In this document: positions 1 through 8,081 of the stretch, piece by piece
Layout: the number at the start of each line of letters is the position of its first letter
How positions within the stretch are numbered: position 1 is the stretch's first letter
Origin: Bradyrhizobium sp. SZCCT0153
GTDB lineage: Bacteria > Pseudomonadota > Alphaproteobacteria > Rhizobiales > Xanthobacteraceae
Direction: 5' to 3'
Assembly: GCF_018129995.1 (NCBI RefSeq)
Contig: NZ_JAFCKS010000006.1
Coordinates: forward strand, 186,001 to 250,000
Length of the DNA stretch: 64,000 nt
Program-made: the position numbers and the translations under genes
Notes under the pieces: generated by a model
What the model was told of the DNA's origin: nothing
The model's input: only the letters and a program-made list of their open reading frames with translations
Database searches by the model: none

Positions 1-1
1 C

Positions 2-1387
2 TTCTTCGCGGGCCCGCAGACGACGAAGAGCGCGTGGGTCATCGAGCTCGAGGCCGCCGAGCGCAACTATCAGCCCGGCAAGTTCACGACGATACCGGCG
101 TTCGAATGGAGCGCCGCGCCGAAGGGCGGCAATCTGCACCGCAACGTGTTTTTCCGGGACATCCGCGTGCCCGAGATACCGATGAGCTACATCGAGATCA
201 ACCGCGAGGACGCGCTTTGGGCCTGGATGGGCGGCCTTGAAAAAATCGGCGCATCGGTGATTGCGGTCCCGCACAATTCGAACGCCAGCAAGGGCATGAT
301 GTTCGACCCGCTCGATCCGCAGGGCAAGCCGATCGATGCCGCCTATGCACGGACGCGCGCCCATTTCGAGCCGCTGATCGAGATGATGCAGGTGAAGGGC
401 AATTCGGAGGTTCACCGGAATTTCTGGGCTGCCGATGAATTCGCAAACTTCGAGAACGCGGACTCGATGGCGAACTACAGCGGGCGCGTGGCCAAGAAGG
501 AGAATTTCGTCCGCTACGGGCTTGTCAAAGGCCTCGAGTATGAGCGATCGCTAGGTGCCAATCCCTACAAATACGGCATCGTCGGCGGAACGGACAGTCA
601 CAACGGCACGCCGGCCGATACGGACGAAGGCAATTTCAAGGTTGGCAGCCATGGCGCCGCTGACGGTACCATCGAGCGACGCCGGACCGCGGAGGTCGGC
701 GGCTGGATCGGCGGCATCGACCTGAACCCCGGCGCGCTCACGGGCGTCTGGGCAACCAGCAACACACGCGGCGCCATCTGGGACGCGATGAAGGCAAAGG
801 AGACCTTTGCCACCAGCGGCGTCCGCATCAAGGTCCGCATGTTCGCCGGCTTCGATCTTCCGGGACCGGACGCCAATCCGAAAGCCACGGTCGAGAACGG
901 CTACCGGCTCGGCGTGCCGATGGGGGCCACCTTGCCGGCGGTTGCCGCCGGCGAGAAGCGCCCGTTGCGTTTCAACGTGATGGCGCTCAAGGGTCCGAAG
1001 GACGCCAGTCTCGATCGCATCCAGATCATCAAGGGCTGGATCGGCGCGGATGGCACGCCGCAGGAGAAAATCGTCAATATCGCATGGTCGGGCGACCGCA
1101 AGATCGGACCGGACGGCAAGCTGCCGCCTGTGGCCAATACGGTTGATTTGAAGACGGCCACCTACAGCAATGCAACCGGCAGTTCGCAACTGACCGGGAC
1201 CTGGGTGGACGACGAATTCGAGCCTACCCAGCACGCGCTGTACTACGCCCGCGTGCTGCAGATTCCGACACCGCGCTGGAGTACCTATGATGCCGTGCGC
1301 GCCAGGCTGCCGTTGCTAGATGGCGTGGCGGCCACGGTGCAGGAGCGGGCGTGGACGTCGCCGATCTGGTACACGGCTGCCAAGTAG
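2..1387 (+). CDS. DUF3604 domain protein, 5' end outside window
   Basis: The C-terminal 461 residues of a DUF3604 protein; the frame is open to the left edge, so the start lies outside. Visible landmarks match the complete paralogue at 5815-7836: NLHRN (visible residues 44-48), VPHN (about 89-92), EMMQVKG followed by SEVH, and GGTDSH (about 195-200). These His/Asp clusters resemble the metal-binding motifs of PHP phosphoesterases, so a metal-dependent hydrolase is inferred, but the substrate is unknown. It runs toward the leftward operon that ends with the GrlR-like gene, so the two DUF3604 genes bracket that cluster in opposite orientation. Family call is firm; function is not. Confidence 0.85.
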   Translation, partial: FFAGPQTTKSAWVIELEAAERNYQPGKFTTIPAFEWSAAPKGGNLHRNVFFRDIRVPEIPMSYIEINREDALWAWMGGLEKIGASVIAVPHNSNASKGMMFDPLDPQGKPIDAAYARTRAHFEPLIEMMQVKGNSEVHRNFWAADEFANFENADSMANYSGRVAKKENFVRYGLVKGLEYERSLGANPYKYGIVGGTDSHNGTPADTDEGNFKVGSHGAADGTIERRRTAEVGGWIGGIDLNPGALTGVWATSNTRGAIWDAMKAKETFATSGVRIKVRMFAGFDLPGPDANPKATVENGYRLGVPMGATLPAVAAGEKRPLRFNVMALKGPKDASLDRIQIIKGWIGADGTPQEKIVNIAWSGDRKIGPDGKLPPVANTVDLKTATYSNATGSSQLTGTWVDDEFEPTQHALYYARVLQIPTPRWSTYDAVRARLPLLDGVAATVQERAWTSPIWYTAAK

Positions 1388-1413
1388 GTCTCGCCGGATC
1401 GCGAAAACTCGAG

Positions 1414-1839
1414 TTACTGGCGGCAGACTCGGACCGGCGTGCCTATCTCTTTGTATCGAAGAGTCTCGTCACTTCGGCGATCATGCTCCGGCATCTCTCC
1501 GTCGGCGAGCAGCAGGCGAAGGGTGGTTCGGAAGGCAATGCTCCGATTGCCGAGCAGCGCGGTGTTGGCGCTTTCCGCGCCGAGGTCTGTATAGGTTCCG
1601 CTAAAGCCGATCGTGGCGACCTTTCGCGCGAAGGGGCGTGTTGCCAGACCCTGCGTGTGCTCTTGGGAGATGACCTCGCCTTTCCACTTGTGCCCGCTGC
1701 AGACGTAGCTGCCGGTGAAGTAGAAGAACGAGTCGCCGCCGCGGATCGTGCCGTCGCGCAGCACCAAGACACCATTGCCCCCGCCTTGAACGCCGTCTTG
1801 CAACTCGACGGTTAGCGCGTACAGCCCGTTTCTGATCAC
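1414..1839 (-). CDS. GrlR-like small regulatory protein
   Basis: A 141-residue protein whose N-terminal half looks like the GrlR fold: it begins MIRNGLYAL, followed by GNGVLVLRDGTIRGGDSFF and a YTGSY-like strand and KWKGEV. GrlR of enteropathogenic E. coli is a small lipocalin-like repressor partner in type III secretion control; chromosomal homologues in rhizobia have no known partner. No type III genes are visible here. It is the last gene of the leftward string, 16 bases after the HlyD gene, so co-transcription with the adaptor protein is likely. Family assignment rests on the N-terminal pattern only. Confidence 0.65.
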   Translation of the reverse strand: MIRNGLYALTVELQDGVQGGGNGVLVLRDGTIRGGDSFFYFTGSYVCSGHKWKGEVISQEHTQGLATRPFARKVATIGFSGTYTDLGAESANTALLGNRSIAFRTTLRLLLADGEMPEHDRRSDETLRYKEIGTPVRVCRQ

Positions 1840-1855
1840 GACGGCGCCCTCCGGT

Positions 1856-2995
1856 TCACGACGTGAAGTAGAGGTAGTTGGTCCAGCTTGTCATCCGCAT
1901 CAGCGCCATTCGAATGATCCCGGCGATCTGCACGTTGCCGCTGTAAATTGCGGCGTCGCCCTGGGTGCCTGCGGGCAATCTCAATTGTTCCGCATCGTCC
2001 AGTCGGATGCGAACGGCAAATCGCGCATTGCCGGGGTTGCCGACGCCCGGAAACAGACCGCTTGCGGTCAGTTGTCCTTCGCTGGCCATGTCGATGGTCG
2101 TGATCACCTTGCCGGGAAACACGCGGCCGGGGTACATCGGGAACACGACCTCCGCATACTCTCCGGGCTTGATCTGCAGGTAGGGGCCCTGCATGAAGGT
2201 TGCGACCACGACGCCGAGGTTGCTTTCGTCGCGGTCGCAGACGAATGGCAGTACGGAAGCGGCGGCACTGACGACCGCACCCGGCACAAGCTGCAGATTG
2301 ACCGCATGGCCGTCGCACGGCGCGCGAACGACCGACTCATCGAGATTGTACTTTGCCGCCGCCAGCTGTTGGCGCACCTGTGCCACGGCGGTGTTGTCGT
2401 TGCCGATGTTGGATTGATAGGCGAGCCGCGCGCGGTCCTCGGCCGCTCTGGCTTCGGCAACCACTTGCCCCGCGGTTTCGGCGTTGCGCTGGGCGCGATC
2501 GAGAGCCGCCTGCGCGACCACCTGCTTGGTGAACAGGTCCTGTTGCCGCTGCAAATCGGCCTTCGCGAGGTCAAACTGTGCCGTGGCCTTTTCGACCCCC
2601 GCGGACGCCTGGTCGAGCGAAGACTTCAACTGCGGGACGTTTTGCTGGGCGGCGGCCAGGGCCGCCTGGAGCCGTTCGACCTCGAACTGAAAGGACTGTG
2701 GGTCGATCCGGAAAATGACGTCGCCTTTCCTGATTGGTGTATTCGGCTGCGCGAGGATCTCCTGGACCCGTCCTGGCGTCGTGATGTGCGGAATGATCTG
2801 AACGATGCGCTGGAACACCCGCGCGTCCGTCGATGACGGGTGATAGTTGTTCATCGACACGAGAATGAAGAAGGCAAAGAGAGGGCCGACCGCAGCCAGG
2901 GTGATAGCGATGGGGAGGGTCAGGCGGATCAATTTGAACTTGGCGAAGATCAGCCAAATGATCAGCATGTAGAGACCGAAAATGGCAGCCATCAT
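1856..2995 (-). CDS. HlyD-family membrane fusion protein (YibH/YiaV-like)
   Basis: A 379-residue periplasmic adaptor anchored by hydrophobic N-terminal segments (residues about 4-22 and 28-48). A lipoyl/barrel half (RVQEILAQPNTPIRKGDVIF, about 75-95) is followed by a long coiled-coil hairpin (about 105-210), the second lipoyl half (VVRAPCDGHAVNLQLVPG) and a beta-barrel. The membrane start and size match E. coli YibH and YiaV, which sit beside a DUF3302 protein, as here. No inner-membrane pump or outer-membrane channel lies nearby, so its efflux partner is unknown. Its start overlaps the upstream small membrane gene by 4 bases, indicating translational coupling. Confidence 0.88.
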   Translation of the reverse strand: MMAAIFGLYMLIIWLIFAKFKLIRLTLPIAITLAAVGPLFAFFILVSMNNYHPSSTDARVFQRIVQIIPHITTPGRVQEILAQPNTPIRKGDVIFRIDPQSFQFEVERLQAALAAAQQNVPQLKSSLDQASAGVEKATAQFDLAKADLQRQQDLFTKQVVAQAALDRAQRNAETAGQVVAEARAAEDRARLAYQSNIGNDNTAVAQVRQQLAAAKYNLDESVVRAPCDGHAVNLQLVPGAVVSAAASVLPFVCDRDESNLGVVVATFMQGPYLQIKPGEYAEVVFPMYPGRVFPGKVITTIDMASEGQLTASGLFPGVGNPGNARFAVRIRLDDAEQLRLPAGTQGDAAIYSGNVQIAGIIRMALMRMTSWTNYLYFTS

Positions 2996-3183
2996 GGCGT
3001 GGTCTCCCGCGCTTTGCTGCCGGTGAGGTTCTCGATGGCCGCAATCCGGCCGAGAAGCCTTGTCAACTCGTCCTCGATCGCGTCGGCCGACGCCACGACA
3101 TCAGCCTCATTCTGCCCGGAAGGCGCGTTGAGCGTACGGTAGAGGTAGATCACGAAGACGGAACTGACGGTTGCCCAGAGCAT
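2992..3183 (-). CDS. small single-pass membrane protein
   Basis: A 63-residue protein starting MLWATVSSVFVIYLYR, with one N-terminal membrane helix (about 3-17) and a charged, helical C-terminal tail (EDELTRLLGRIAAIENL) able to form a coiled coil. The frame is open further upstream, but the ATG at 3183 lies 2 bases after the DUF3302 stop and the 3' end overlaps the HlyD start by 4 bases, so it is tightly packed in the operon and probably real. No domain recognised; a helper of the HlyD/DUF3302 pair is inferred from position only. Confidence 0.7.
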   Translation of the reverse strand: MLWATVSSVFVIYLYRTLNAPSGQNEADVVASADAIEDELTRLLGRIAAIENLTGSKARETTP

Positions 3184-3185
3184 GG

Positions 3186-3554
3186 CTAGGCTCCTCGCCC
3201 GGCAGGCGCCTTGGGCAAGCTTGCCTCGATCGCCGCGAGCCGCTGCGAAGCCTGCTTCAGCTTGCCCATTTGCGACGGTGTAGCTTGTGCCGAACCGGGA
3301 CCTTCGGCTGCCGCGACCGGCAGGTCGAGATGCGCCCACACCATCGCAATGGGCCACCACACGAGCGTAATGATACCCATCCAGCCGCAAACGCTGATGG
3401 CATCCGCTTGCGGATGGTGGCGCGCCCTGGCGATGTCGCCGGGAAGGCGTCCCAGCCTGAAGATCAGCAGCCCCAGAACCACAGGCATCACAAAGAGGAT
3501 GCCGAGCGTGAGCCAATGCAGGAATGGGCCGAACCCTTGTAGCGTAAACTGCAC
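3186..3554 (-). CDS. DUF3302 inner-membrane protein (YibI/YiaW-like)
   Basis: A 122-residue protein with two membrane helices (about 12-32 and 57-73), a short basic loop between them (RLGRLPGDIARARHHPQA) and a soluble C-terminal tail. The helix-PGDIA-RxHPQA-helix layout is that of DUF3302, found in E. coli YibI and YiaW next to HlyD-type adaptors. The pairing with the adjacent HlyD gene here repeats that order, so the two probably form one membrane complex. The complex's cargo is not known in any organism that I am aware of. Confidence 0.8.
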   Translation of the reverse strand: MQFTLQGFGPFLHWLTLGILFVMPVVLGLLIFRLGRLPGDIARARHHPQADAISVCGWMGIITLVWWPIAMVWAHLDLPVAAAEGPGSAQATPSQMGKLKQASQRLAAIEASLPKAPAGRGA

Positions 3555-3563
3555 GTTGACCTC

Positions 3564-3767
3564 CTAGCTCTGTCCAGACTTAGGCGCACCCACGCGGAGA
3601 AGACCGAGTGTTCCCTGGTCCTTGTCGGCGTCGCCCAAATGAGGTTGCGCAAGTTTTCGGCCGACGTTCATAGGGCTATAGGCGCCGACGTTCGCGCCTG
3701 GCTCGATCTCAATCAGCATAAGGAGGAATGCCAGGAGTCCGCAGCTCAGAGCGCCTGATGCTTTCAT
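3564..3767 (-). CDS. small hydrophobic-N-terminus protein, unknown
   Basis: A 67-residue product from the ATG at 3767 (MKASGALSCGLLAFLLMLIE), with a signal-peptide-like first 20 residues and a short polar tail. A longer frame upstream lacks coding character, so this start was chosen. It sits 9 bases before the DUF3302 start in the same direction. No family recognised. The 173 bases between it and the end of the HupE-like gene are the largest gap in the leftward string and could hold a promoter for the YibH/YibI-like part, but I see no convincing -35/-10 pair. Confidence 0.5.
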   Translation of the reverse strand: MKASGALSCGLLAFLLMLIEIEPGANVGAYSPMNVGRKLAQPHLGDADKDQGTLGLLRVGAPKSGQS

Positions 3768-3940
3768 GTTCGTTCCAATCCACTTGCAGAACGCGCGGTC
3801 GGATTTGAAACGTCCGGCCGTGCAAGCCATGGTATTCGTCGTGTTAGATCAAAGGCCACCGAAGCGTAACAGGCCGCGGGAATTGACATTGATCACGAGC
3901 TACCAATTGAAGGCCGAAAGCGGTCCGAGCGATCTCCAGA

Positions 3941-4936
3941 TCAGATCGCGAAACTACCGACCCGCGTCACGAACCAGACCATCGATATGGTGCCGATCAG
4001 ATAGGCCGCGGTGAGGCGAGCCGGCATGACCGGAAAAGTGACGAGCGCTGTCGCCGCTCTGACCACGAGCAGGATCGTCGCAACGAACAGGAGCTGGCCG
4101 GCCTCGACGCCCACGTTGAACATCAGCAGAGCCACCGGGATATCCAGCTGCGGCAATCCGGTCTCCTTGAGCGCGCCGGCAAAGCCGAAGCCGTGAAGCA
4201 ATCCGAAGGCGAACGCCACCACCCATGGATGGGCTTGCGAAAGCCGACGTTCGCCTGGCCTTATCTTGATGAGTTCGCTTGCCACGAAGGCGATGCTGAG
4301 CGCGATGGCGGCTTCGACCGGTTTTTGCGGCAGGTTGAAATAGCCGAGTGTGGCGCCTGCCAGCGTGACGCTGTGCGCGATCGTAAAGGCAGTGATGGTC
4401 TTCGCCAGAGTCCAGAAGTCGCGGATCAGCAGCATCAGCGCAAGCACGAACATCAGATGATCGAAGCCGGTGAGGATATGGTCGATCCCCAGCAACAGAT
4501 AGGTCTTGGCCACCTCCAGCCTGCTCTGAGCGCCGGCCACGAGGATCGTCGAGGAGTCCGGGGTGATCCGCGCGACTTCCGTGGTGCCGTCGCGGTACTC
4601 GATCCGCGCCAGCGCATCTGTGACACCCGACCTCAGGCCATCGACGGAAATCTCGCGACCCTTCAATCCACCGGCGCAGACCACGCTCGATCGTTCGAAG
4701 AAGGACCCCGCCTGAATGGTCCTGACCGGCTCCGCTTTTGGTTGGCAAGACGCGGGCAGGCGAACATAGATGCCCAGACGCAAATCGCCGAGCGCCGGCA
4801 CCTTCCACACCACCGCGAATTCGTCTGCTGCAGTTTCGCGGATGTCGAGATAGGCCGGCCGGAGTTCATCGGCCGCGGCGAGATTTGCGGCGAACAATTG
4901 CGCGAGAAGGAGAAGAATGCTGGCCAGACGGATCAT
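3941..4936 (-). CDS. HupE/UreJ family membrane protein
   Basis: A 331-residue protein: signal peptide (1-22), a periplasmic N-terminal domain of about 115 residues, then six to seven membrane helices. Helix motifs GIDHILTGFDHLMF, FTIAHSVTLAGATLGY and AFGLLHGFGFAGAL carry the paired histidines typical of the HupE/UreJ_2 branch, which by analogy with HupE and UreJ may bind or move nickel or cobalt. No hydrogenase or urease genes are near. The gene overlaps the peptidylprolyl isomerase start region by 4 bases, so the two are coupled. Metal transport is inferred from the family; the role in this cluster is unknown. Confidence 0.85.
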   Translation of the reverse strand: MIRLASILLLLAQLFAANLAAADELRPAYLDIRETAADEFAVVWKVPALGDLRLGIYVRLPASCQPKAEPVRTIQAGSFFERSSVVCAGGLKGREISVDGLRSGVTDALARIEYRDGTTEVARITPDSSTILVAGAQSRLEVAKTYLLLGIDHILTGFDHLMFVLALMLLIRDFWTLAKTITAFTIAHSVTLAGATLGYFNLPQKPVEAAIALSIAFVASELIKIRPGERRLSQAHPWVVAFAFGLLHGFGFAGALKETGLPQLDIPVALLMFNVGVEAGQLLFVATILLVVRAATALVTFPVMPARLTAAYLIGTISMVWFVTRVGSFAI

Positions 4937-5799
4937 GGGCCATTCACCGGTCTGGGACGGGCCTGCGGCTTCTCCTCCATGGTGACCCGGTAGCTCGTCA
5001 GCAGTGCGGCGAAGCGTTGTCCCTCGATCGCCTTTCGTTTGTCATTGCCCCATTCGCGCTCGACGGCGGCGCGAACTTCGGCTAGCGCGGGCATGCGTCC
5101 CGGTTGATGCTCCGTGACCCGGATCAGATGCAATCCGAAGTCCGACTCGACCGGGCCGGTCCACTGCCCGGGCGCGATCCTGTCGATAGCCTCGGCGAAA
5201 GCCGGTCCGAATGTCTGGCTGATCGAGGCCTTGCTGGTGAGCTCCAGCGTCTGCGGCAGCAGCGTAGCGTCCCCGAATTCACCCGGATCGATCGATGATT
5301 TGGTGCGCAGGATCTGAAGGGCCGACGCTGCGTCCCGATCGAGCCTGTCGCCATGCCGGTCCGGACTCAACAGCACCTGCACGAAGGCATACGCGGGATC
5401 GATTTCGAACTTGCCGGCATGGTCCTTCAGATAGATTTCGAGCTCGGCATCGGTTGGCGACAGGGTCGCAGTCTCGGCGCTGTTCAGAAACTCCATCTTG
5501 AGACGGAGGCGACGACGAATGATCGTGTCGTCCCGGTCGAGACCCAGCGCAAGCGCCTCGCGCACGAAAATCTCCTCCTTGACGTAGTCGTCGATCAAAT
5601 TCTTCAGTTCGACGCTTGCCGGCGGCCGCTGCCAGATCGCTGTAAACTGAGTGGCAAGGCGCTCGACCCGGGACTCCGTGATGATGATCTCGTCAGGCTT
5701 GCCCGCATCAAAGCGATTGAGGAGGCCGTAAGCGGCGAAGACAGCGACCGCCAGCGCCAGGAAATGCAGCAGCGGCTCTTCGAGCAGACGTTTGATCAT
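4933..5799 (-). CDS. membrane-anchored parvulin-type peptidylprolyl isomerase
   Basis: A 288-residue protein with one N-terminal membrane anchor (LLHFLALAVAVFAAYGLL, about 10-28), a SurA/PpiC-like helical chaperone part (about 40-140) and a C-terminal rotamase region (AYAFVQVLLSP to DFGLHLIRVTEHQPG). The rotamase part is divergent and short, so chaperone activity may matter more than isomerase activity. It lies between the DUF3604 gene (15 bases upstream) and the HupE-like gene (4-base overlap), and probably helps fold one of those exported proteins. Family call is good; enzymatic competence is uncertain. Confidence 0.82.
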   Translation of the reverse strand: MIKRLLEEPLLHFLALAVAVFAAYGLLNRFDAGKPDEIIITESRVERLATQFTAIWQRPPASVELKNLIDDYVKEEIFVREALALGLDRDDTIIRRRLRLKMEFLNSAETATLSPTDAELEIYLKDHAGKFEIDPAYAFVQVLLSPDRHGDRLDRDAASALQILRTKSSIDPGEFGDATLLPQTLELTSKASISQTFGPAFAEAIDRIAPGQWTGPVESDFGLHLIRVTEHQPGRMPALAEVRAAVEREWGNDKRKAIEGQRFAALLTSYRVTMEEKPQARPRPVNGP

Positions 5800-5814
5800 G
5801 GTTCCGGCCGCGGC

Positions 5815-7836
5815 TTATGATGGCGTGTACCAGACCGGCGAGGTCCAGGCGCGCTCCTGATGCTTCATCGGCACCTCCGGCGGCATCTTGATCCCGAAGC
5901 GGAATGCGTCATAGGCGGTCCAGCGCGGCGTCGGGATCTCGATGACACGAGCATAGTAGAACGCCCGCACGGATCGATCGAAGTCCGGATCCTTCCAGAC
6001 TCCGACGAGTTCGGAAGCGCCGATGCTGTTGGTCCAACTGGCATGCGCCACGTCGACGGTGTCGCCGACCGGCGGCAACTTGCCGTCCTTGCCGGGCCTG
6101 CGGCGCTGCGCATCGCTCCACACCACGTTGTAGATATTCTCCTGCGGCTTGCCGGCCTTGTCGAGCCAGCCCTTGACGATCTGGATACGGTCGAGGTTGC
6201 CGCCCAGCGCATCCTTCATCGCCGCGATCAGGAAGGTCGGGGCCTTGCCCGCCGCCGGAGGCTTCGGCAGATCCGCGCCCATCGGCACACCCTTGGCGTA
6301 GCCGGTCTCGGCGACGTAGCGCGAACGCGCGTCATCGACCGTGAAGTCCCAGCCGGCGAACAGACGAACCGTCATGCGGGTGCCCGAGGTCGCGTAGACC
6401 TCCTTGCGCTTCATCGCGTCCCAGAGCGCTTCGCGGGTGTTCTCGGTCGCCCACACCGCCGCGTAGCCGGCGGCGGTATACTGCCACGTGTATCGCGTCT
6501 TGCCGAAGCCTTGCTTGGAGACGTGCTCCCAGCGGTTTGGACGCGGCTCCTGGTTGACATGCTTGCCGTAGAAATTGTCCTCCTCGATCGAGGTCAGCGA
6601 GTTGTGCACGTCGGTGCCGCCGATGAAGCCGAATTTGAACGGATTGATGCCGAGTTTCTGCTCCTGCATGAGGCCCTGCAACAATCCCCAGCGGAGATAG
6701 TTGGTCGGCATCATTTCCCGCGACAGCGGCTTGTCCTCGAGCGTCAGGTTGCCATATTCCCAGCCGGCGATGCCGAAGTCCGCGAATTCGTCGTTCGGCG
6801 ACAGTGCAGGATGCGTCTCGCTGGCGCCTTTTGTCTGCATCATTTCCTGCAGCACTTCCCAGCGCGCGCGTCGCTCGGCGTAGTCCTTCGAGAGCGGCTT
6901 GCCGGCGAAATCCACCAGTTCGAACATACGGCCATTGGAAAGGTTGGCGTTATGCGGGATGGCGAGCAGCTTGCCGCCGGTTTTCTGCTCGTATTTCTCC
7001 ATCCACGCCCAGAGTTTCTCCGGGTCTTCGCTCTGCCAGGCCGAGAACGGCAATATCTGGTCGGCCTTGTCCTTGTTGTCGCGGAACAGCACGTTGCGAT
7101 GCAGATTGTTGCCGCCGGGAACCGACGTCCATTCGAAGCCGATCATCGCGGTGAAGCGTCCGGGCTCGTTGAACTTCTCCGCTGTCGAGGTGTAGTCCTG
7201 CCAGACCGATTTCATGATGGGAGCGACGACCTTGGGGTCCTTGATCGGCGCGGGCAAAGTGCCTTGGGCCTGCGCCGACACGAGCTCGTTCATGGCATCC
7301 TGTTGCGCTTTGCCGCCGGTCTTCAGCGCCTTGCCCCAGCGCACGAGAGTGGAATCCGAAGCAAATGCCGGGTTGCCGTCGGCGACCTGAAACATGAGGC
7401 CGAGCCCCTCGGCGTGATCCGACACCACGAGGAAGTCGAGCGGGCGCGAGAGCTTTGCCGGTACGCCGGATGAGGACACAACCTCTTCGCCGCGCGCGAA
7501 ACGGTAGGCCTGCTCCGGGCTGAGCTTGTTGCCGCCCATGAACGCATCGCCGGAATTGGCGGTGTGGTGATGCGTGTCGCCGAAGAACACGCGGGTCGGA
7601 TATTTGCGTCCGGCATAGGGCGAATAGCGCTTTTTTGCCTCGACGGCTGCGGTCGTCTCCGGTGTGCTTTCGCGGCTGACGCCGTCGTCGGGATCGAACG
7701 CGCCCTTGACCGAGACATCATCGCTGGCGATTCCAGCCGCTGCGGATTGGGCTTGAGTGTTTTCGGGAAGGGCGACCGCAAGCCCAAATCCGGCAATCAC
7801 GATCGCGATCGAGCGTCGGGCCATCATTTTGTTCAT
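5815..7836 (-). CDS. DUF3604 secreted PHP-like putative metallohydrolase
   Basis: A complete 673-residue DUF3604 protein with a signal peptide (1-30). Motifs in order: FFGDTHHHT (84-92), VVSDHAEG (137-144), FEWTS (234-238), NLHRNV (244-249), IPHN (293-296), SETH (339-342) and GGTDVH (406-411). The HxH, DH, PHN and TDxH series parallels the four metal-site motifs of PHP phosphoesterases, so a periplasmic or secreted metal-dependent hydrolase is inferred. First gene of the leftward string that includes the isomerase and HupE-like protein. The ATG at 7827 (residue 4) is an alternative start with better spacing from AAGGA. A paralogue lies at 2-1387. Confidence 0.88.
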   Translation of the reverse strand: MNKMMARRSIAIVIAGFGLAVALPENTQAQSAAAGIASDDVSVKGAFDPDDGVSRESTPETTAAVEAKKRYSPYAGRKYPTRVFFGDTHHHTANSGDAFMGGNKLSPEQAYRFARGEEVVSSSGVPAKLSRPLDFLVVSDHAEGLGLMFQVADGNPAFASDSTLVRWGKALKTGGKAQQDAMNELVSAQAQGTLPAPIKDPKVVAPIMKSVWQDYTSTAEKFNEPGRFTAMIGFEWTSVPGGNNLHRNVLFRDNKDKADQILPFSAWQSEDPEKLWAWMEKYEQKTGGKLLAIPHNANLSNGRMFELVDFAGKPLSKDYAERRARWEVLQEMMQTKGASETHPALSPNDEFADFGIAGWEYGNLTLEDKPLSREMMPTNYLRWGLLQGLMQEQKLGINPFKFGFIGGTDVHNSLTSIEEDNFYGKHVNQEPRPNRWEHVSKQGFGKTRYTWQYTAAGYAAVWATENTREALWDAMKRKEVYATSGTRMTVRLFAGWDFTVDDARSRYVAETGYAKGVPMGADLPKPPAAGKAPTFLIAAMKDALGGNLDRIQIVKGWLDKAGKPQENIYNVVWSDAQRRRPGKDGKLPPVGDTVDVAHASWTNSIGASELVGVWKDPDFDRSVRAFYYARVIEIPTPRWTAYDAFRFGIKMPPEVPMKHQERAWTSPVWYTPS

Positions 7837-7924
7837 CCTTCATTGGCACGTCTGTGAGACGGCCGACGCAACAAGTCGGACTTGGTTCAACCTTGATGAG
7901 CTAAAGAACACGCTGCTGACATTG

Positions 7925-7938
7925 TGGGCTCGAGCCCA
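7925..7938. promoter_or_regulatory. 14-bp perfect palindrome in divergent promoter region
   Basis: TGGGCTCGAGCCCA is a perfect palindrome midway between the divergent DUF3604 and Crp/Fnr-type genes. It could be an operator acting on either gene. Only the symmetry is observed; no binding protein is known. Confidence 0.4.
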
Positions 7939-7994
7939 GCTTACAATTTGCGCGGGTAGACCGTCGCATTCGGCCAAGCGCGCCGCTGCACAAG

Positions 7995-8008
7995 TTGAGA
8001 TGGATCAA
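7995..8008. promoter_or_regulatory. FNR/FixK-like box upstream of Crp/Fnr gene
   Basis: TTGAGATGGATCAA has the TTGA-N6-TCAA form of FNR/FixK sites and differs from TTGAT-N4-ATCAA at one position. It begins 87 bases before the chosen ATG of the Crp/Fnr gene at 8082, a suitable place for activation or autoregulation. In Bradyrhizobium such boxes respond to FixK2 under low oxygen, so micro-oxic control is inferred. Confidence 0.55.
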
Positions 8009-8081
8009 AAAAGCGAACTGCCCACCAGAGTATCAGGAGATGGGATCGACGAATGTTCACGGGTGGTCAATTGGAGGTCTG

